A DNA stretch of 45,064 bases from an uncultured Porphyromonadaceae bacterium (GTDB lineage Bacteria; Bacteroidota; Bacteroidia; Bacteroidales; Muribaculaceae), in contig CAMWVA010000010.1 in NCBI GenBank assembly GCA_947177575.1, forward strand, positions 1-45,064, read 5' to 3'. The notes under the pieces were generated by a model. That model was not told the DNA's origin and ran no database searches. It saw nothing but the letters and a program-made list of their open reading frames with translations. Positions 8,479-17,810 of this stretch are shown here, one piece after another. Positions within the stretch are counted from its first letter, which is position 1. Each line of letters opens with the position of its first letter. The translations under genes and the position numbers were made by a program.

Positions 8479-9897
8479 ATGAGAAGAGACCGAAGTTTGC
8501 GTATCATACACAGAACGGTGACAGTAGACGGACTTCGTCAGCGTGTGGCGAAAGCACTGACAGCCAATGGTCACACCCCTGATGATAATGAGCTGGAGAA
8601 GTTTGAGACATGGCTTATACGCCGTATGTGGAACGAATATCAGACTGAACTTATGGACCAACGAATCTTAGCACGTAACGAACTGAATAAAGTAAATCTG
8701 AAATTTCCCAACGGACGTCAAGGTACACCATACAAGCATACTGTACATGTGGACCCGACAGTTTTCAAATGTACCGGAACATCTGGTCTGAGTGATACCG
8801 GTTTGGGACTTGTCCGTGATGCACAAGGTAACCTTACACTGTCGGGCACACCCAAGCAAGCGGGCGATATCGAGGTGACATTTTACTTTACCTATCCGGG
8901 ATGGAGCGAAGGTCAGAAATATCTCGAACGGCAGATACACATAGCGTTTAATACTGATCCGGATAGTCTTTGGCAGAATATACCTGTGCCGGAAGGTATT
9001 GATTATCCCAAAGAGGATACAGATATGAAGTATGTCTCTGTGAGCGTATGGTCTGACATTCCGGGCGGTAAGGATATTGTAGCAGCAAGCCGACGCGGTC
9101 GCAGTCATGCTCATGAAGGTAGTCCGCGAGATGATGATTTCGTTGTAAGCTATCTTAATGGTGATGAATGGTATGTACTGGCTGTGGCTGACGGTGCAGG
9201 GTCGGCTAAGTATTCACGGGAAGGCTCGCGTATAGCTTGTCGTGAGGTTGAGACATGGGTACGACTGTTGCTGTCTGAGGCCGGCAGTGATTTTACGGAA
9301 GCCGTTACCAACTATAATAATCAGCCGACACAGGAGAATGCCGTCCGTGTGGGCAAACTTCTTTATAACACAATAGTGAAGGCTGCATGGGAGGCTTCCA
9401 AAGCTATAAAGACCGAAAGTGATAATAAAGCTGGTGCTGTAGTGAAGGATTACTCCACCACACTTCTTCTGGCTGTGTGTCGTAAATTTGATTTCGGCTG
9501 GTTTGTAGCTACATACTGGGTCGGTGACGGAGCTATAGGTCTTCTGATGAATGACGGTACTGTCAAGATAATGGGTGAGCCGGACGGAGGCGAGTATGCC
9601 GGACAGACACGCTTTCTCACGATGCCGAGTGTCTTTAGTGACCGTACTCGTTACCGCTTCACAATTGTTCCTGATTTCAAGGCTTTGGTACTTATGACCG
9701 ATGGTGTGAGTGACCCATGGTTTGAGACTGATGCAAATCTGCAACGTTCTGAAAAATGGGGCGAGCTGATGAAATCCATAAATGATAATGTCAGTCTTAA
9801 TGAACGTAAACCGGATTGTGCGGCTGAATTGCTGGAATGGCTCGGTTTTCGCAGTCGTGGCAATCATGACGACCGTACTATAGCAATACTCTATTGA
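8479..9897 (+). CDS. PP2C-like protein phosphatase with N-terminal Ig-like segment
   Basis: SHAHEGSPRDDDFVV, VLAVADGAGSAKYSREGS, YWVGDGAIG, LVLMTDGVSDPWF, NHDDRTIAIL; N-terminal GNLTLSGTPKQAGDIEVTF. Confidence 0.88.
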   Translation: MRRDRSLRIIHRTVTVDGLRQRVAKALTANGHTPDDNELEKFETWLIRRMWNEYQTELMDQRILARNELNKVNLKFPNGRQGTPYKHTVHVDPTVFKCTGTSGLSDTGLGLVRDAQGNLTLSGTPKQAGDIEVTFYFTYPGWSEGQKYLERQIHIAFNTDPDSLWQNIPVPEGIDYPKEDTDMKYVSVSVWSDIPGGKDIVAASRRGRSHAHEGSPRDDDFVVSYLNGDEWYVLAVADGAGSAKYSREGSRIACREVETWVRLLLSEAGSDFTEAVTNYNNQPTQENAVRVGKLLYNTIVKAAWEASKAIKTESDNKAGAVVKDYSTTLLLAVCRKFDFGWFVATYWVGDGAIGLLMNDGTVKIMGEPDGGEYAGQTRFLTMPSVFSDRTRYRFTIVPDFKALVLMTDGVSDPWFETDANLQRSEKWGELMKSINDNVSLNERKPDCAAELLEWLGFRSRGNHDDRTIAILY

Positions 9898-9904
9898 CGC
9901 GATA

Positions 9905-11383
9905 ATGGGAGAAATAATCAAAGTGACCGCTAATGACGGTACGATAGTTGAGTTTGATAATGAATCGTTTGCGTCGGGAGGTATGAAAGATGCCTACTGG
10001 TGTAAGGACAAAAAGGAAGTAGTGCTTTTCTTTCGTGACAAACTTGACGCCAATGCCCGTGACCGTCTCAATAATATTGTAGGCCTGTATCGTGACAGAA
10101 TATTCAATCAGCCGGGCGGTGAGTATTGGAAGAATCTGTTTGCATGGCCGACACGTCTTGTCGAATGGAATGGCCGTGTCGGATTGGTAGTACCTACTTA
10201 TCAGAAACATTTCTTTTTTGCTGACGGTAATTTCGCCGGCAAGGAGAAGAACGGTAAATGGTTTGCTTCAGCCAAGCTTCGTAACCGCCATCTTCGTCCG
10301 GAAGATAAGGGTACATGGCTCACTCATTTTCACATGCTTATCAAGATAGCACGTGCTGTAAGACGACTTCATGCTGCCGGTTTGGCTCACAGTGACCTAT
10401 CGTACAATAACGTGTTGCTTGACCCGCCCGGAGGCAACGCCTGTATCATAGACTGTGACGGTCTTGTAGTGCCGGGTAAGTATCCCCCTGATGTGGTAGG
10501 TACTCCTGATTTTATAGCACCTGAAGTTCTTGCTACACGACATCTTCCGCTTACCGATAAGAACCGTAAACTTCCTTCGCGTGCTACCGACCAACATGCT
10601 TTGGCTGTAATGATTTATATGTATCTGCTCTACCGTCATCCCTTGCGCGGTAGTAAGGTGCATGATATAGAAGATGAGAAGAACGATGAACTGTTATCAA
10701 TGGGTGAGAAGGCTCTGTTTATAGAGCATCCGACAGATAAGTCAAACCGTGTGCGTCCTGAAAACTTAGGTAAATCTGAACTGCCACAGGGTGATCCCGG
10801 TAAGTTACCATACACTATATGCGGACCTTATCTGAAAGAGTTGTTTGACCGCGCTTTTATAGACGGTCTGCATGACCCCTCGAAGCGTCCTACAGCTGAT
10901 GAGTGGGAACAGGCTTTGGTCAAGACTACCGATCTGATGCAGCCCTGTCGTAATCCTGACTGCGGAGCCAAGTGGTTTGTGTTTGATAATACTACCAAGC
11001 CGAAATGCCCATGGTGTGGAACTCCCTATCACGGTCAGCTTCCGGTGCTTAACTTCTATTATTCACCGAGTCACGGAAAATTCGTGTCTGAGAAATACCG
11101 TCTTATGGTCTATGATAAGCAGACGCTCTATATGTGGCATGCCAACCGCTTTGTAGTGCCTAACGAAAAAATCTCGCCTGAAGATAAAAAGCCTGTCGGA
11201 GATTTTCATTTCCATAACGGTCAGTGGATACTTATCAACCGACGTTTGCCCGACATGTGGGATAAGACAGAGAACCGTCAGATACCTATAGGCGGTTATG
11301 TGCCTCTGACCGAAGGACGTAAAATACTGCTTTCTACTAAAGAGGGTGGTCGTCTTATAGTAGTACAGCTTGTTAATTCGTAA
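9905..11383 (+). CDS. protein kinase-like protein with C-terminal zinc ribbon (TerY-P/YegI-type)
   Basis: LAHSDLSYNNVLLD catalytic-loop-like, CIIDCDG (DFG-like), GTPDFIAPEVL, CRNPDCGAKWFVFDNTTKPKCPWCG. Confidence 0.85.
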   Translation: MGEIIKVTANDGTIVEFDNESFASGGMKDAYWCKDKKEVVLFFRDKLDANARDRLNNIVGLYRDRIFNQPGGEYWKNLFAWPTRLVEWNGRVGLVVPTYQKHFFFADGNFAGKEKNGKWFASAKLRNRHLRPEDKGTWLTHFHMLIKIARAVRRLHAAGLAHSDLSYNNVLLDPPGGNACIIDCDGLVVPGKYPPDVVGTPDFIAPEVLATRHLPLTDKNRKLPSRATDQHALAVMIYMYLLYRHPLRGSKVHDIEDEKNDELLSMGEKALFIEHPTDKSNRVRPENLGKSELPQGDPGKLPYTICGPYLKELFDRAFIDGLHDPSKRPTADEWEQALVKTTDLMQPCRNPDCGAKWFVFDNTTKPKCPWCGTPYHGQLPVLNFYYSPSHGKFVSEKYRLMVYDKQTLYMWHANRFVVPNEKISPEDKKPVGDFHFHNGQWILINRRLPDMWDKTENRQIPIGGYVPLTEGRKILLSTKEGGRLIVVQLVNS

Positions 11384-11402
11384 ATCTTAAACATATATAA
11401 CC

Positions 11403-12281
11403 ATGAATACTCCAAGAGTAATACCTTCGTCTGAACTCATAATTAATCAGGATGGGTCTGCTTTCCACATACATCTGCGTCCTGATCAGTTGCGTGATAA
11501 GATAATCATGGTAGGCGATCCCGGTCGTGTCGATATGGTAGCTTCCTATTTTGACCGTATTGATTATGATGTCACCAGTCGTGAGTTTCATGCTGTCGGC
11601 GGTTCTTATAAAGGTAAGGAACTGATGTGTATATCGCATGGTATCGGCTCGGATAATATCGAAATAGTCGTGACCGAACTTGATGCTTTGGCTAACATCG
11701 ACTTTGCCACACGTACTGTACGGCCTGAACACCGTACTCTCGAAATGGTACGTGTAGGAACGAGCGGCTCACTACAGGAAGACCTGCATATAGGCGACTT
11801 CTGTATAGCCGAGAAAGCTACCGGTACGGATGGTATCCTTAATTTCTATGCCGGCCGTGATGCTGTGTGCGACCTTGAGTTTGAGCGTGAGTTCTGCGAA
11901 TTTACCAAATGGCGTCATGACTGGGCTGCTCCCTATACTGTCGATGCCGCTCCTGAACTTGTCGAACGTATCGGACGTGATGATATGCGCCGTGGCTACA
12001 CTATTTCGGCTGTAGGATTTTATGCTCCGCAAGGTCGTATGGTGCGTCTGCGTCTTGCTGACCCTGATCTGAATGCTAAAATCGAGGAATTCCGCTATCA
12101 CGGCCGTCCTGTCACTAACTTTGAGATGGAGTCAGGGTGTCTGCAAGGTATGGCCAAGCTGCTTGGTCACAAAGCTATGACGGTCTGCTGCATTATCGCC
12201 GAACGTCGTGCCACCAATGCCAACACTGATTATAAACCCAGTGTCCGTCGTTTGATAGAGACTGTTCTTGAGCGTATCTGA
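11403..12281 (+). CDS. nucleoside (uridine-type) phosphorylase family protein
   Basis: VGDPGRVDMVASYFD, SHGIGSDNIEIVVTELDAL, RVGTSGSLQ, NFEMESGCL motifs. Confidence 0.88.
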   Translation: MNTPRVIPSSELIINQDGSAFHIHLRPDQLRDKIIMVGDPGRVDMVASYFDRIDYDVTSREFHAVGGSYKGKELMCISHGIGSDNIEIVVTELDALANIDFATRTVRPEHRTLEMVRVGTSGSLQEDLHIGDFCIAEKATGTDGILNFYAGRDAVCDLEFEREFCEFTKWRHDWAAPYTVDAAPELVERIGRDDMRRGYTISAVGFYAPQGRMVRLRLADPDLNAKIEEFRYHGRPVTNFEMESGCLQGMAKLLGHKAMTVCCIIAERRATNANTDYKPSVRRLIETVLERI

Positions 12282-12317
12282 TAAATCTTTTCTGTCAGTT
12301 GACAGGTATTTAAAATA

Positions 12318-12352
12318 AAAACGAGGTTATCCTTTACAGGAGACCTCGTTTT
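12318..12352 (+). terminator. hairpin terminator
   Basis: AAAACGAGGT...ACCTCGTTTT inverted repeat just after the phosphorylase stop. Confidence 0.75.
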
Positions 12353-12491
12353 CTTATTTAAATTTGTAAATTTTATGTGGTTATGATAGTTTATACAGAA
12401 TATTATGTGTACTTTTACTCAAAAATAGTGGAATGATAAATTTATGTTAGTCATGATGCTATTTTGACTATGTGAGTGTACATTATCTGTA

Positions 12492-15077
12492 TTGGTTATG
12501 AAAGCTTTTGTAGCGTATATATTGTGTCTGTTTGTTATGGTCAGTGCCGTGGCACAGGTCAATGTGACCGGTACTGTTATTGATAAGGAAAGTAATGAGC
12601 CGCTAACGGGAGCCTCGGTAATTGTCAAAGGGGCTGATGGTAAGATAAAGAAATATGCTACTTCAAAAGCTGATGGCGGATTTACGATGACATTGCCGTC
12701 AGTCACGGGTTGTCGGTTGGAAGTGGCGTTGATGAGTTTTGCAAAGAAGTCGGTTGCCCTTGATAGCGTTTCATTTCCGCTTACTGTCTATATGGAACCT
12801 GGAGCTATTCAACTGAAAGAAGTTGCGGTTAAAGCTGATAGAATAAGGGAGCAGGGAGATACCATAACTTATAATGTAGGGAGCTTTGCACAGGAGCAGG
12901 ACCGTTCTATAGGTGATGTACTGCAACGTATGCCTGGAATTAACGTGGAAAAATCGGGTAAGATACAATATCAGGGAGAGGATATTAACAAATTCTATAT
13001 TGAAGGCTCTGACCTTCTCGGTGGAAAATACGGTATAGCTACTAACGGTATAAATCATGAAGATGTAGGAGCTGTTGAGGTGATGGAAAATCATCAGCCG
13101 ATGCAGGTGTTGTCAGGTATATCTTTTTCAGATAAGGCAGCTATAAACCTTAAGCTCAAAAACAAGGCAAAGGCCACATGGACGTTTCATGGTGATGCCG
13201 GAGGAGGTTACTCGTGGCAGCCTCAGGGAGCTATCTGGGACGGAGAACTGTTTGCAATGGCTGTAATGCCTAATTTTCAAAACATAACCACTTTTAAGAC
13301 CAATAATATCGGTGAAGACCTGTCGGCTCAGGCAACTGACTTTTTTGCCTCACGTCGAGGCACTGAGCTTGAACGCTATGTCAGTGTGTCGCTTCCGGGT
13401 GTACCGGGTCTCAGTCAGAGACGTACACTGTTCAACCGTTCGGCACTCGTATCGACTAACAGTCTGTGGAAATTCGGGCGCGGAGAGTTCAAAGCACAGA
13501 TTGACTATTCGTTCAACCGTATTACAGCAGACGCAGCTAATATAACAACATATTTTCTTAATGACGGTGACCGTGTAGTAACTGAAAACCGTAGCGGTAC
13601 CGATCGGTCACATTCCCTCTCAGGCAAATTTATCTATGAACTTAACCAGAAGACAGCATTTATCAACAATACTCTTAAGGCTAATATTGATTGGGATAAT
13701 TTATATCTCGGTGTTACCGGTTCTCTTGCTAATGAGCAGTCGGTATCACTACCCGATTATTATATAGGTAATGATTTTAAGCTTATAAAGCGTTTCAGAG
13801 AGAAGCACTTAGTGACATTCCGTAGCACTCTTGAATGGGAGTCCTTGCCTCAGACACTATATGTTAGGACAGAAGATAATTATATGCGTCAGCATATAGG
13901 TAATCATGCTTTCTATACTAACGAGAGTGCGGCTTATGCTTTTTCGTTAAAAGGTATTACAGTGAGTCTTGAAGGCGGCATAGAAGGTTACTTGCGCGGC
14001 CTCAATACCCAACTTCCGGATATGCCGGCTGAAATACCGGGCTTGACAGAAAACGTTCTTAATACAGATTATTTTACGGTATATGTCACACCTAAGTTTG
14101 AGTATTGGATGAAGCGTGTCAATCTGGTACTCAATGCACCTTTAAGTTTTGCCGCTTATCATTTTGACAAAGCTATTGCCAACCGTAGTGAAACATATTT
14201 CTCGCCTTCGCTGAGTATAAATTGGAAACCTAATAACCGTTTCTCAATAGGACTACATGGTGGCACAGGACGCTCACCGATGGATCTGAGTCTTATTCAG
14301 CCCGGAGTTGTAATGACTGATTACCGTTCATTCCGACGTGGAACAGATAATTTCTATAACTCTACTTCGCAGAACGTATCTGCCAATTTCTCTTATAAGC
14401 ATACCCGTAGAGGGCTCTTCGCAAATGCTTTCGTGATGCAGTCATGGTCACATAATCCCTATACAGTTGCGCAACAGCTTTACGGTGATTATGTAGTATA
14501 TTCGTATACTTCGGCTAAAAGTAACGGTCAGATGTTTATGGCAAACGGTAATGTCGGTAAGACGCTTGATTTCATACGTGGCAGTGTGAATGTTAATGGT
14601 GGATTCAACCGTTATGAATCACATCTTATTTCCGAAAACGAGGCTGTCAGTTCCGTGACTACATCATGGTCTGTAGGTGGTAAAATCAATGGCACACCAG
14701 TACGATGGCTGAGCTTTGACTATCGAATCGGTTTTTCTTCAAATCGTCTGACTATGAACAGTGTAAAATCTTCATGGCTCGGTAGTATGGAGAATACTTT
14801 GCTTTTCAATATTATGCCTCATAAGAAATGGGAATGGCATATACGGGGAGAGCACTATCGTAATGAACTGACTGTAGATAATTTCAAGAATATGTTTCTG
14901 CTTGATACCAAAGTAATTTTCAAGTTTAATAAACGCCTTGAACTTTCTGCCGGTTTAAGTAATATATTTAACCAGCGCACCTATAATTATAAGTCATACA
15001 ATCAGCTTACTTCATTTGAGAGTCAGCGCTGGCTACGTGGCCGCGAAGTGTTAATTTCAATATCTGTCAGAAAATAA
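12492..15077 (+). CDS. outer membrane beta-barrel (TonB receptor-like) protein with carboxypeptidase-D-like N-terminal domain
   Basis: signal peptide, VTGTVIDKESNEPLTGASVIVKG, plug-like GDVLQRMPGINVEKSGKIQYQGEDI, many amphipathic strands. Confidence 0.85.
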   Translation: MVMKAFVAYILCLFVMVSAVAQVNVTGTVIDKESNEPLTGASVIVKGADGKIKKYATSKADGGFTMTLPSVTGCRLEVALMSFAKKSVALDSVSFPLTVYMEPGAIQLKEVAVKADRIREQGDTITYNVGSFAQEQDRSIGDVLQRMPGINVEKSGKIQYQGEDINKFYIEGSDLLGGKYGIATNGINHEDVGAVEVMENHQPMQVLSGISFSDKAAINLKLKNKAKATWTFHGDAGGGYSWQPQGAIWDGELFAMAVMPNFQNITTFKTNNIGEDLSAQATDFFASRRGTELERYVSVSLPGVPGLSQRRTLFNRSALVSTNSLWKFGRGEFKAQIDYSFNRITADAANITTYFLNDGDRVVTENRSGTDRSHSLSGKFIYELNQKTAFINNTLKANIDWDNLYLGVTGSLANEQSVSLPDYYIGNDFKLIKRFREKHLVTFRSTLEWESLPQTLYVRTEDNYMRQHIGNHAFYTNESAAYAFSLKGITVSLEGGIEGYLRGLNTQLPDMPAEIPGLTENVLNTDYFTVYVTPKFEYWMKRVNLVLNAPLSFAAYHFDKAIANRSETYFSPSLSINWKPNNRFSIGLHGGTGRSPMDLSLIQPGVVMTDYRSFRRGTDNFYNSTSQNVSANFSYKHTRRGLFANAFVMQSWSHNPYTVAQQLYGDYVVYSYTSAKSNGQMFMANGNVGKTLDFIRGSVNVNGGFNRYESHLISENEAVSSVTTSWSVGGKINGTPVRWLSFDYRIGFSSNRLTMNSVKSSWLGSMENTLLFNIMPHKKWEWHIRGEHYRNELTVDNFKNMFLLDTKVIFKFNKRLELSAGLSNIFNQRTYNYKSYNQLTSFESQRWLRGREVLISISVRK

Positions 15078-15096
15078 AAATATAAATCCGATAATA

Positions 15097-15954
15097 ATGA
15101 ATAGATCGATTTCATTCGTATTCGTGAGTGCAGTTACCATCATTGGTCTTGCACAGAATAAGGCTGATATAATAGTCAGCTATAACTGTAATACTCCTGA
15201 CAAACAGGGTAAGGCTGTCACTACTAAGATGTCACTGTTAGCTTCTGCTACCGAGGCAAAGTATTTCAATGATCTCAGCCTTTGGGTTGACTCACTGAAA
15301 TCAACTCCCGATGGTAAAGCTCAGTATATGGAGATTCTTAAAAATACATGTATGACTGTTGAACCGGACGGTTCAACATCATGGGACCTCAGAAAAGGTC
15401 CTACTAAAAAGACATATATTTATGTTTTTACCGCCCCTGCCGAAGAGACTCTTACTGTCTATGGCAAATACGGGGAAGACCTTGGCTACTATACCGAACC
15501 TATAGCCGAAATAGAATGGGATATAAATGAAGATTCTACTGCTACTGTTCTTGGATATGAATGTCTAATGGCCGAGAGTGATTATCACGGACGCCACTGG
15601 AAGACATGGTTTACTCCCGAAATACCTATGCCTTTCGGACCTTGGAAACTCCGCGGACTTCCCGGTCTTATTCTCAAAGCTGAAGCTGATGGAGGTTTTT
15701 CGTTTGAAGCTACCGGTCTCGAACATACCGACCGGATAATTTCCCCGATGTATCTTCGTGAGGACTATACGAAAGTTGACCGCAAAAAAGCTCTTGAAAA
15801 TGCTGAATATTATGTTAACAATACGGAAAGTATTCTTAATGCACAAGGTCAGAACGTAAAAATATATACCATCGATGACGATGGTAATGAAATTGAAGTA
15901 CCTAAGTACGACGGATTGAAACATAGTCTCGAACCTGACTACAAAATGAAATGA
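15097..15954 (+). CDS. GLPGLI family protein
   Basis: FGPWKLRGLPGLILKAEADGGFSFEA signature; signal peptide. Confidence 0.9.
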   Translation: MNRSISFVFVSAVTIIGLAQNKADIIVSYNCNTPDKQGKAVTTKMSLLASATEAKYFNDLSLWVDSLKSTPDGKAQYMEILKNTCMTVEPDGSTSWDLRKGPTKKTYIYVFTAPAEETLTVYGKYGEDLGYYTEPIAEIEWDINEDSTATVLGYECLMAESDYHGRHWKTWFTPEIPMPFGPWKLRGLPGLILKAEADGGFSFEATGLEHTDRIISPMYLREDYTKVDRKKALENAEYYVNNTESILNAQGQNVKIYTIDDDGNEIEVPKYDGLKHSLEPDYKMK

Positions 15955-16040
15955 AAAAGATACCCGTATTCAAAGAATAATTCCCGGGTTAAAGAACCGA
16001 ATTCTGTCTCTTATGCTGCTTACAGGTTGTAACAGTGATA

Positions 16041-17168
16041 TTATAGAGCTGTGTATCGACCTCCGGAGTGACGGGCTATAACGCCATCGGCTTCAAGTTC
16101 GGTAAGTTCAGCTAACAGGCGGGCGGCATTCAGTCCTGTACGCACACAGAGTTCGTCAATGGTCAGAGCGTCCGATTTCTGACGTAGCACATCGTAGATG
16201 ATGCGTGCGTCACCGTCAAGCTCCGGAAATAGATTACGCCGTGAACAATCTACAGCAACATTAAGCGGTGCCCAGCCTGTGTGTTCGATGAAATCGGCTG
16301 CACATGTTATCAGTTGTGCTTTGCCACGGCGTATGAGCAGATTACAGCCGGCACTTGTGGGGTCGCCGACACGTCCCGGTAGTGCCATAACCTCTCGGTG
16401 ATAGCTATCGGCAGTATAGGCTGTCGACATAGCGCCGCCTCGTATATCGCTTTCAACTACGATGGTTACTGGTGAAAGAGCTGCTACGATGCGGTTACGC
16501 TCCAGAAAGCGTCCGCGAAAGGGAGTTGTTCCTAATGGATATTCTGAAATCAGAGCACCTCCGGCATCAATTATCTGTTTTGCCAACTGGCGGTTTATAG
16601 CCGGATAGACTATATGCAAACCGTGAGCCATAACTCCTACAGTGTCACGGCCGGATTTCAATGCTGCTATGTGGGCAGCTGAATCTATACCGTTTGCCAT
16701 ACCGCTTACTACCATCAGGTCCGGAAAATAGCCTGCTAACTCTTCGACTATACGTCGTGCGAAATCGAGACCGTATGGAGTTGCTTTGCGTGTACCTACC
16801 ACACTGACTGAATGTAACCGGTCAAGTTTGCAGTTGCCAAGTACATAAATAACTACGGGAGCATCAGGTACGCTTCCGAGTGCTTCAGGGTAGTCGTCAT
16901 CAAGCAGGAACAGCGGCCGCATAAGTCGGTATCTGCTTATCTGGTCAAGTTCTTGGCGTGCTCTGAATACAGCCTCGTCACGGACATGCTCGTTCCATAC
17001 ATCCTGGCGTCTCATGCCAAGAGCATCTGCAAGAGCATTGTCTGAAAGTGAGAAGAAATCGGCAGGTGTCAGTCCGCATTCTTCGATGTGGCGCACTACA
17101 GCAGCATCAACTCCCCGTACCATCGAGAGAGCGATAGATGCTAAGGTACCGTCTGCTTTCTGTGCCAT
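16041..17168 (-). CDS. dprA: DNA-processing protein DprA
   Basis: SVVGTRKATPYGLDFAR, VSGMANGIDSAAHIAAL, ISEYPLGTTPFRGRFLERNRIVAAL; start placed at MAQKADGTL rather than the longest ORF (17249), which overlaps the next gene. Confidence 0.93.
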   Translation of the reverse strand: MAQKADGTLASIALSMVRGVDAAVVRHIEECGLTPADFFSLSDNALADALGMRRQDVWNEHVRDEAVFRARQELDQISRYRLMRPLFLLDDDYPEALGSVPDAPVVIYVLGNCKLDRLHSVSVVGTRKATPYGLDFARRIVEELAGYFPDLMVVSGMANGIDSAAHIAALKSGRDTVGVMAHGLHIVYPAINRQLAKQIIDAGGALISEYPLGTTPFRGRFLERNRIVAALSPVTIVVESDIRGGAMSTAYTADSYHREVMALPGRVGDPTSAGCNLLIRRGKAQLITCAADFIEHTGWAPLNVAVDCSRRNLFPELDGDARIIYDVLRQKSDALTIDELCVRTGLNAARLLAELTELEADGVIARHSGGRYTAL

Positions 17169-17178
17169 TACATTATAA

Positions 17179-17601
17179 TCAACTAATGTATTTCTTGAAA
17201 ATAGCAGCGAGTTCGTCGCCTCTTGATAGGCGTCCGTCTTTAAGGACAACTACTGTTATGACACCTTGGGCTATCAAATCGCCGCCGGGACGCATAATAT
17301 CCTGATGAAAGATAAATCGCGGGCCTTTGCGTTCGAGGCGCAGGCAGCTCAGAAAGCTCTCATTGCCACGTAGAGAGGCAATGTATTCGATTTCTACTTT
17401 GCGCACTACAGCGTCGATGCCCTGTTGGTGCATCTCTATGAAGGATAGACCGGCATCGCTGCAGAATTTATGGCGCGTATGCTCCATGTAGTGCAGATAG
17501 TTGGCGTTGTTGACTATCTGTTCGGCATCGAGCTCGTAATCACGTACTTCCAGCTCCATGATGAAGCAGTAGCTTTTATTGGTGTTTTTGAGTATTCGCA
17601 T
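17179..17601 (-). CDS. acyl-CoA thioesterase (4HBT family)
   Basis: MELEVRDYELDAEQIVNNANYLHYMEHTRHKF; start placed at 17601 or 17559, since the longest ORF (17895) runs through Pro-rich repeat and into the next gene. Confidence 0.85.
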   Translation of the reverse strand: MRILKNTNKSYCFIMELEVRDYELDAEQIVNNANYLHYMEHTRHKFCSDAGLSFIEMHQQGIDAVVRKVEIEYIASLRGNESFLSCLRLERKGPRFIFHQDIMRPGGDLIAQGVITVVVLKDGRLSRGDELAAIFKKYIS

Positions 17602-17639
17602 AGTGTATGAGGGGAAGGGATTCTGAAACTTGCGGAGCA

Positions 17640-17800
17640 GAGCTCCGGGCGGGAACCAGCTTCGCGCTGCGGAGGGAGGCTTTTTTGGAAAGAGCCTTTT
17701 TGGGGGAGGGACTTTTTGATGGTGCTTTCTTGGAGGGGAGGTCTTTTCTGGTGGGGGAATCTTTTCCGGAGGGGGTAATGCCTGTATCTTGGGTGGATTA
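17640..17800. repeat. degenerate purine-rich/Pro-coding low-complexity repeat
   Basis: recurrent CTTTTT-GGGGGAGGG-like blocks on + strand; reads PPPEKIPPPEKTSPPRK on minus. Confidence 0.5.
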
Positions 17801-17810
17801 GGCTTGATGT

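Noticed and set aside
9214-9921. 235-aa minus ORF antisense to the PP2C gene
   Set aside because: Antisense to a strongly supported phosphatase; no recognisable domain.
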